Shown in pieces: positions 6,899 through 10,501 of a stretch of DNA of 10,501 bases (its first letter is position 1; each line of letters begins with the position of its first letter). The position numbers were made by a program, and so were the translations under genes. The notes under the pieces are model-generated. The model did not search any database and was not told the origin of the DNA. It saw only the letters and a list, made by a program, of their open reading frames with translations. Source of the DNA: Acidobacteriaceae bacterium (GTDB taxonomy: Bacteria > Acidobacteriota > Terriglobia > Terriglobales > Acidobacteriaceae). The stretch covers positions 1 to 10,501 of the forward strand of contig JASHUH010000615.1 of assembly GCA_030040115.1 (NCBI GenBank). Reading direction: 5' to 3'.

Positions 6899-6902
6899 TC
6901 AC

Positions 6903-7232
6903 ATGGCCGGCGATATGCAATTAACATGCAGCGATTGTGGGCAGGAGTTTACCTTCAGCGCTGCCGATCAGGCGTTCTTTCAGGAACGTGGTTACTCGAC
7001 CCCGAAGCGGTGTAAGCCTTGCCGGATGGCGAAGAAGGCTGATCAGGGGGGATCCGGCTACCGTTCGGCTCCGATGCAGGGAACGCCTGTTATCTGCTCG
7101 GGCTGCGGACAGCCAACGACCGTGCCTTTCGAGCCGCGTGGAGACCGGCCCGTCTATTGCCGGGATTGCTACCAGGCGCGGAAAGGTAGTGGCGGCGGCA
7201 TGTCGCGTTCACGAGCGCGTCAGCAGGCATAA
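6903..7232 (+). CDS. Small protein with two zinc ribbons (zf-trcl type N-terminal domain)
   Basis: A 109-residue, basic, soluble protein with four CxxC knuckles. The first ribbon has C9/C12 (LTCSDCGQEFTFS) and C37/C40 (KRCKPCR); its spacing and the AADQAFFQERGY middle match the probable zinc-ribbon domain PF13451. The second has C65/C68 (VICSGCGQPTTVPF) and C86/C89 (RPVYCRDCYQARK). A Gly/Ser/Arg tail (GSGGGMSRSRARQQA) follows, of a kind often seen in nucleic-acid-binding proteins. The molecular role of these proteins is not established; binding of RNA, DNA or the ribosome is an inference from the ribbons and the basic tail. The gene stands alone, with non-coding DNA of more than 550 bases on both sides, a strong ribosome site and an AT-rich upstream region with short repeats. 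This suggests a separately regulated, possibly stress-related or abundant transcript. Confidence 0.8.
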   Translation: MAGDMQLTCSDCGQEFTFSAADQAFFQERGYSTPKRCKPCRMAKKADQGGSGYRSAPMQGTPVICSGCGQPTTVPFEPRGDRPVYCRDCYQARKGSGGGMSRSRARQQA

Positions 7233-7810
7233 GCGCAGTCCGGCAGTTCCGATTCGATGCACCTTCTGCCCAGTGTTTGGCGGCCATTGAGCGGATTTGG
7301 GAGGAGGGGCTGTTTTTGTGGGGCAGACCGGCTTCCGCGGCGCGAGCGGCGCACCTGATCGCAACGAAATAAGGCGACGCGGTTAGCCGCCGGGCGTGAC
7401 GTCTCCTTGCCGCATTTTTCACCGTTTGCCCGCAAATTAAGAAGCGGGCTGTACCAGCGTTTGGTCCAAGATGTCCCGGCTTGCGCTTGGGGATGGACAG
7501 CGCTCGCATGTCCCGATACACTGCCCCCACGGGATTTCCTATTCTATATTCAAGCTGCGAGGGCGATCCCCGACCGCATGTGTGTTCGACTTTCCTTTAC
7601 GAGAACTGCATCGGAGGACTTCGAGCGCGACCGCTTGCCGGTGCCGCTGAGGGCTTCCGAAGCCGTGACCGCGCTCTGCGCGCGCCAGCGCGCCCGTGAC
7701 TTTTCCGATAGCTGTGAAATCTGCATCCTGGATCCCGCCAACGCCGGGCGCCGCGGGCGGTTTACTGCGTCCCTGCGGCGTCCCATGTTTACCCAAGGAG
7801 GCGCTGCGAG
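7233..7810. other. 578-base gene-free stretch before the ABC ATPase
   Basis: No reading frame here resembles a protein. The frame 7407-7814 plus and several minus frames lack motifs and run into the neighbours. Visible structure is modest: a palindrome GGCTTC-C-GAAGCC at 7652-7664, a GC-rich inverted repeat around 7678-7693 (GCGCG and CGCGC arms), CCGTGAC repeated at about 7663 and 7694, and an AT-rich patch TATTCTATATT at 7540-7550 that could be a -10 region without a recognisable -35. No T-run after a hairpin marks a terminator for the zinc-ribbon gene. The stretch probably holds the promoter and a long leader for the downstream operon. Confidence 0.45.
7795..7801 (+). promoter_or_regulatory. 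Strong ribosome binding site of the ABC ATPase gene
   Basis: AAGGAGG lies 9 bases before the ATG at 7811 and fixes that start. Confidence 0.7.
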
Positions 7811-8476
7811 ATGAGCAGTGTGCTCTTGGAAGCGCGGGGGCTGCACAAAAGTTATGACGGAGGGCGCATCGAGGCGCTGCGCGGCGTGGATCTGGCCATT
7901 GGCGCCGGCGAGTACGTGGCCATCAGCGGGCCCAGCGGCAGCGGGAAATCCACCTTGCTTCAACTGCTGGGGGGGCTGGATACGCCGAGTCTAGGCGAAG
8001 TCCTGTTTGAAAATGCCCGCCTGGGATCGGCGATCAATCTCGATGTATACAGGTCGTGCAAGGTGGGCTTCGTTTTTCAGGCTTTTTATCTGCTGCCCAC
8101 GCTCCGCGCCAGCGAAAACGTGCAAGTGGGCATGTTAGCGCGGCCGCTGGGCGCCAATCATCGCGCGGAGCGGGCGCGGGAACTGCTGACGGAGATGGGA
8201 CTCGGCGACCGGCTGCGTCATTATCCCAACGAGCTCTCCGCCGGCGAGCGTCAACGCGTGGCCATTGCCCGAGCGCTGGCGAACGATCCCGCCATCCTGC
8301 TGGCCGATGAACCCACGGGTAACCTGGACAGCGTGAATTCCGCACGCATCATGGAGATTCTGATCGGCATTCAGCAAACGCGGGGCATGACGCTTATCGT
8401 GGTGACCCACGAGAACGAAATCGCCGCCGCCGCGCCCCGCCACATTCGCATCCGGGACGGGAGAATTGAGAGGTGA
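7811..8476 (+). CDS. ABC transporter ATP-binding protein, LolD/MacB type
   Basis: A 221-residue complete ABC ATPase of the LolD/FtsE/MacB class, which powers membrane-extracting or mechanotransmitting transporters with FtsX-like permeases. Walker A is GPSGSGKST (40-48), the Q-loop Q90 lies in FVFQAFYLLPTL, the signature is LSAGERQRVAIARAL (142-156), Walker B with the catalytic glutamate is ILLADEPTGNLD (162-173) and the switch histidine is H200 in VVTHE. LLPTLRASENV after the Q-loop is typical of the LolD/MacB branch. The signature has LSAGE instead of the common LSGGE, a mild change. The length is normal and all catalytic residues are present, so it should be an active ATPase. The stop overlaps the next start by four bases (GTGA), implying translational coupling with the LolA-like gene. 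No permease is encoded beside it in the window, so its transmembrane partner must lie elsewhere. The substrate is unknown. Confidence 0.88.
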   Translation: MSSVLLEARGLHKSYDGGRIEALRGVDLAIGAGEYVAISGPSGSGKSTLLQLLGGLDTPSLGEVLFENARLGSAINLDVYRSCKVGFVFQAFYLLPTLRASENVQVGMLARPLGANHRAERARELLTEMGLGDRLRHYPNELSAGERQRVAIARALANDPAILLADEPTGNLDSVNSARIMEILIGIQQTRGMTLIVVTHENEIAAAAPRHIRIRDGRIER

Positions 8477-9243
8477 CGCGGCGCGGAAGCTGGTTGTGCG
8501 CGCTGTCGGCGCTGCTGATGGCGGTCGCGCCCCCGGCGCGGGCGGCGAGTATCCATGTGTTGCTGGCCGCCGAGCGGCAACGGATCCAAAGCGCGGATTA
8601 CCGCGTAAGCGGCCGGTTGGTGCGGGTGAATGCTGACGGCGCCCGTATGAGCGATGGACTCTCGATTGAGGCGCGCGCATTTCCGGGAACATTGCGCATT
8701 CTGATCAAGGTGACTTCGCCCGCCAAGGCCCGCGTTCATCTTCTCCTCGAGACGCACTACGATGGCCGGACCGCGATCGAAATGGCTCGTCCCGGCGATC
8801 GCGAGCCCACTCCGCTGCCGTTCGACAGATGGAGCGACGGGCCGCTCGGCAGCGGCTTCAGCTACGAGGACTTTTTAGAGCAAGAATATTTTTGGCCAGT
8901 GCAGACTGCAGAGGGCGAGGCGAAGTTTGGCGCGCGCGACTGCGATGTGGTGGTGAGCGAGCCGGGTTCGGAAGACCGGACGCACTACACCCGGGTGAAG
9001 ACATGGCTCGACCACACCATCGGCTTCCCAGTGTATGCGGAGAAAACCCTGCAGGGAACCCGCGTGGTAAAGGAGTTTACCTATTTCGGCTTGCGTCACA
9101 ATGAGGGGGTGTGGTCGGCTAGCCAAGTGGAAGCGAAGGTGCGCGGCGAGCCCGGATCGACTCTGCTGATCATTGAAGGCGGCAGCGCTAAGGCCAACCT
9201 CAAGCTCGGGGACTTCAGCCCAGCCCAACTCACGCGCTTTTAA
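8473..9243 (+). CDS. LolA-like exported protein (outer membrane lipoprotein-sorting family)
   Basis: A 256-residue periplasmic protein. Residues 1-24 form a signal peptide with a basic start (MTRRGS), a hydrophobic core (LCALSALLMAVA) and a PPARA cleavage site before A25; no lipobox cysteine is present. The mature part resembles the LolA-like beta-barrel family (PF17131), which carries lipids or lipoproteins: an early RIQSADYRVSGRLVR strand, GSGFSYEDFL (126-135, the family's conserved turn), then RVKTWLDHTIGFPVYAEKT (174-192) followed by VVKEFTYF, the usual pattern of a surface strand, Asp turn and Pro-Val strand. The GTG start at 8473 overlaps the ABC ATPase stop by four bases, so the two are cotranslated and probably share a pathway. 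In similar clusters an FtsX-like permease usually lies with the ATPase; here it is absent. The fold call is fairly sure, the cargo unknown. Confidence 0.72.
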   Translation: MTRRGSWLCALSALLMAVAPPARAASIHVLLAAERQRIQSADYRVSGRLVRVNADGARMSDGLSIEARAFPGTLRILIKVTSPAKARVHLLLETHYDGRTAIEMARPGDREPTPLPFDRWSDGPLGSGFSYEDFLEQEYFWPVQTAEGEAKFGARDCDVVVSEPGSEDRTHYTRVKTWLDHTIGFPVYAEKTLQGTRVVKEFTYFGLRHNEGVWSASQVEAKVRGEPGSTLLIIEGGSAKANLKLGDFSPAQLTRF

Positions 9244-9266
9244 AGGGCGCGTATCCAGGATCGTTT

Positions 9267-10295
9267 ATGTTAGTTTTCGCGCTCGGAATCGTGGTTGCCG
9301 CTGCCGGCTTGGTGGCCGCAGGAGTCTTGTATCAGTGGTTGGGCTGCCGCCGTGACCGCCTTCTCTACGCCAACGACGGGCGCTGGGTCACGATCGGGCG
9401 CGGATCGAGGCTTTACCTGCTGGAAAAAGGATCAGGCGGCCCCACGGTTCTTTTTGAGTCGGGAATCGCGGCGACCAATTTGAATTGGCGACGCGTTCAG
9501 GATACGGTGGCCCAGTTTACGGGGACGGCGTCGTACGATCGCGGCGGACTGGGATGGAGTAGCCCCTGCCGCTCGCCGCGCACTCCCGGCAACATCGCCG
9601 TGGAGTTGCACGCCATGCTGGAGCGCGCCGGAATCAAGCCGCCCTTCATTCTGGTGGGGCATTCGTTTGGCGGGCTGGTGATGCGCCGCTATGCGTTAAT
9701 GTACCCGGAAGAAGTGGCGGGTGTGGTGCTGGTGGATCCGATGCGCTGCGAAGAATGGCCGCCGCTGGACCCCAGCAAACAAAGCGATCTGGATCGAGGC
9801 AGGAAGCTCATCGGCATTGCCGCGCCAATCGCGTGTTGCGGGTTGGCGCGACTGGCCGTGTCATCGCTGTTTTGCCGTTCGGGAGAGCTATCGAACCGCC
9901 TGGCAGGCGTGGCCGGCGCCGGCGGCCGGCATGTGCTGGCGCGCCTCAAGACTGAAGTGGGCAAGATGCCGCGTCAGTTGTGGCCCGTGGTGGCGGCGCA
10001 CTGGTCCCGGCCCGGGTTCTATTGGGGTATGCGCAGCCATATTGAATCCATCCCCGACACCGTCAAAGAGATGCACGCTGCGGCTCCCATCCGCGAAATT
10101 CCGGTGACGGTGTTGACGCCGGGCCGGGCCACTCCACTGACCGACGCGCATCTCGATCGCATTGGCGACCGGGTGCAGCAAGTGATCGCGCCGGCCAGCG
10201 CCCATTGGATCCATCTTGACCAGCCGGAACTGGTGGTTGACTCGATTCGCGCCATGGTTGCGGCGGCGGCAGAGCCCGTCGCAGCGACGGTCTGA
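9267..10295 (+). CDS. Membrane-anchored alpha/beta hydrolase
   Basis: A 342-residue serine hydrolase of the alpha/beta-hydrolase fold. Residues 2-24 form one hydrophobic helix followed by basic residues (CRRDR), so it is probably anchored in the inner membrane. The catalytic domain shows an oxyanion-hole strand VLFESGIAA (61-69), YDRGGLGWS (90-98), the nucleophile elbow GHSFGG (131-136; S133) and the catalytic histidine in SAHWIHLDQPE (311-321; most likely H313). The acid is uncertain: the usual position after strand 7 reads TPGRATPLTD and lacks the common GxxD, while VLVDP (154-158; D157) after strand 6 could take its place. Residues 160-265 are a cap or lid region. It follows the LolA-like gene by 23 bases, with an AGGA 6 bases before the ATG, and so probably belongs to the same operon. 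The substrate (lipid, ester or epoxide) cannot be told. Confidence 0.82.
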   Translation: MLVFALGIVVAAAGLVAAGVLYQWLGCRRDRLLYANDGRWVTIGRGSRLYLLEKGSGGPTVLFESGIAATNLNWRRVQDTVAQFTGTASYDRGGLGWSSPCRSPRTPGNIAVELHAMLERAGIKPPFILVGHSFGGLVMRRYALMYPEEVAGVVLVDPMRCEEWPPLDPSKQSDLDRGRKLIGIAAPIACCGLARLAVSSLFCRSGELSNRLAGVAGAGGRHVLARLKTEVGKMPRQLWPVVAAHWSRPGFYWGMRSHIESIPDTVKEMHAAAPIREIPVTVLTPGRATPLTDAHLDRIGDRVQQVIAPASAHWIHLDQPELVVDSIRAMVAAAAEPVAATV

Positions 10296-10325
10296 CCCCA
10301 GCCCTCTGGCCCATTCTCATCATGC

Positions 10326-10339
10326 GTGTCGCGCGACAC
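10326..10339. promoter_or_regulatory. Perfect 14-base palindrome, candidate operator
   Basis: GTGTCGCGCGACAC is its own reverse complement. It lies 31 bases after the hydrolase stop and just upstream of a weak promoter-like pair, TTCGCG (10340-10345) and TACACT (10363-10368) with a 17-base spacer, in front of the OsmC-like start. It has no T-run, so terminator use is less likely than binding of a dimeric regulator. Confidence 0.4.
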
Positions 10340-10445
10340 TTCGCGTGCTCCCGGCCGGAGACTACACTCGGTCCATCGCAGCCTGCAAAGGGACCAGGGG
10401 CGGCGCTCCCAGTGAGCTCGGCGCCCGTTCTTGGCAGTGAACCAC

Positions 10446-10454
10446 GGGAGAAGG
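10446..10454 (+). promoter_or_regulatory. Ribosome binding site of the OsmC-like gene
   Basis: The purine-rich GGGAGAAGG ends 2 bases before the ATG at 10457. Its GGAG (10447-10450) is at the normal distance of about 6 bases and supports this start. Confidence 0.6.
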
Positions 10455-10456
10455 AC

Positions 10457-10501
10457 ATGGAAGTGAAAGTTTCGCAGCTCGAAGGCGTCAAGTTTGTCAT
10501 C
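10457..10501 (+). CDS. 5' end of a probable OsmC-family protein (partial, cut by window edge)
   Basis: Only 15 codons are inside the window, reading MEVKVSQLEGVKFVI. This start is like that of OsmC-family thiol peroxidases and related stress proteins, whose first strands commonly read as an MEVxVxxLxGVxF pattern, but 15 residues are too few for certainty. The clear ribosome site and the 161-base upstream gap show a separate gene rather than a continuation of the hydrolase operon. OsmC proteins reduce organic hydroperoxides with a pair of cysteines further downstream, which cannot be checked here. Confidence 0.45.
   Translation, partial: MEVKVSQLEGVKFVI

Larger units (their letters stand above)
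6345..6902. other. 558-base gene-free stretch before the zinc-ribbon gene
   Basis: I see no convincing gene here. Open frames on both strands (for instance 6460-6768 minus) are short, rich in Arg/Ser/Ala/Gln and without known motifs. GC is about 50% in the middle and near 40% at 6781-6860, below the genes on either side. The left end should hold the sixA promoter, the right end the zinc-ribbon gene promoter. The middle may be a decayed gene, an uncharacterised RNA or simply spacer; the sequence does not decide. Confidence 0.5.

Noticed and set aside
7407..7814. Plus-strand frame of 135 residues ending inside the ABC ATPase start
   Set aside because: No motif or ribosome site, and its end overlaps the start of a securely identified gene in another frame.
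1..10501. CRISPR array, insertion sequence, tRNA or rRNA
   Set aside because: I saw no regularly spaced repeats, no transposase motif, no terminal inverted repeats and no tRNA- or rRNA-like sequence in the window.

Overview
The window is high-GC bacterial chromosomal DNA. It looks like an acidobacterium (Acidobacteriota) or a close Gram-negative relative: the set of an HspR-type MerR regulator, a GT21 ceramide-glucosyltransferase/HpnI-like enzyme, a Ppx/GppA protein, a two-ribbon zinc protein and a LolD/LolA-like pair resembles genes I know from that phylum. This placement is an inference from protein style; no rRNA or marker gene is present.

Layout. At the left edge is the 3' end of an unrecognised, AT-richer gene (3-269, about 48% GC), followed by an HspR-like repressor (281-700) and a membrane glycosyltransferase of family GT21 (803-2020). 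An ArnT/PMT-type membrane glycosyltransferase lies on the minus strand (1998-4055), and its 3' end overlaps the GT21 gene by 23 bases. A 232-base divergent spacer leads to a Ppx/GppA phosphatase (4288-5865). Its 3' end overlaps by 49 bases a convergent sixA (5817-6344). A 558-base non-coding stretch follows and ends in an AT-rich promoter region with short repeats, in front of a small protein with two zinc ribbons (6903-7232). After another gene-free stretch (7233-7810) comes a tight plus-strand cluster: LolD-type ABC ATPase (7811-8476), LolA-like exported protein (8473-9243, 4-base overlap) and a membrane-anchored alpha/beta hydrolase (9267-10295). The last 45 bases open a probable OsmC-family gene, with a perfect 14-base palindrome upstream.

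How the genes may work together. The two glycosyltransferases probably decorate envelope lipids (hopanoid or ceramide-like lipids, and an undecaprenyl-phosphate-linked sugar transfer). Ppx/GppA and SixA both act on phosphoryl groups (polyphosphate/pppGpp, and phosphohistidine). The ABC ATPase and LolA-like protein suggest lipoprotein or lipid handling at the envelope, but no permease is encoded with them. HspR and the OsmC-like start point to stress responses.

I did not find a clearly new multi-gene system. The better leads are the permease-less LolD/LolA-like pair, the repeat-rich promoter region of the zinc-ribbon gene (which includes widely spaced HspR-like half-sites), the palindrome before the OsmC-like gene, and the altered HD motif in the Ppx-family protein.
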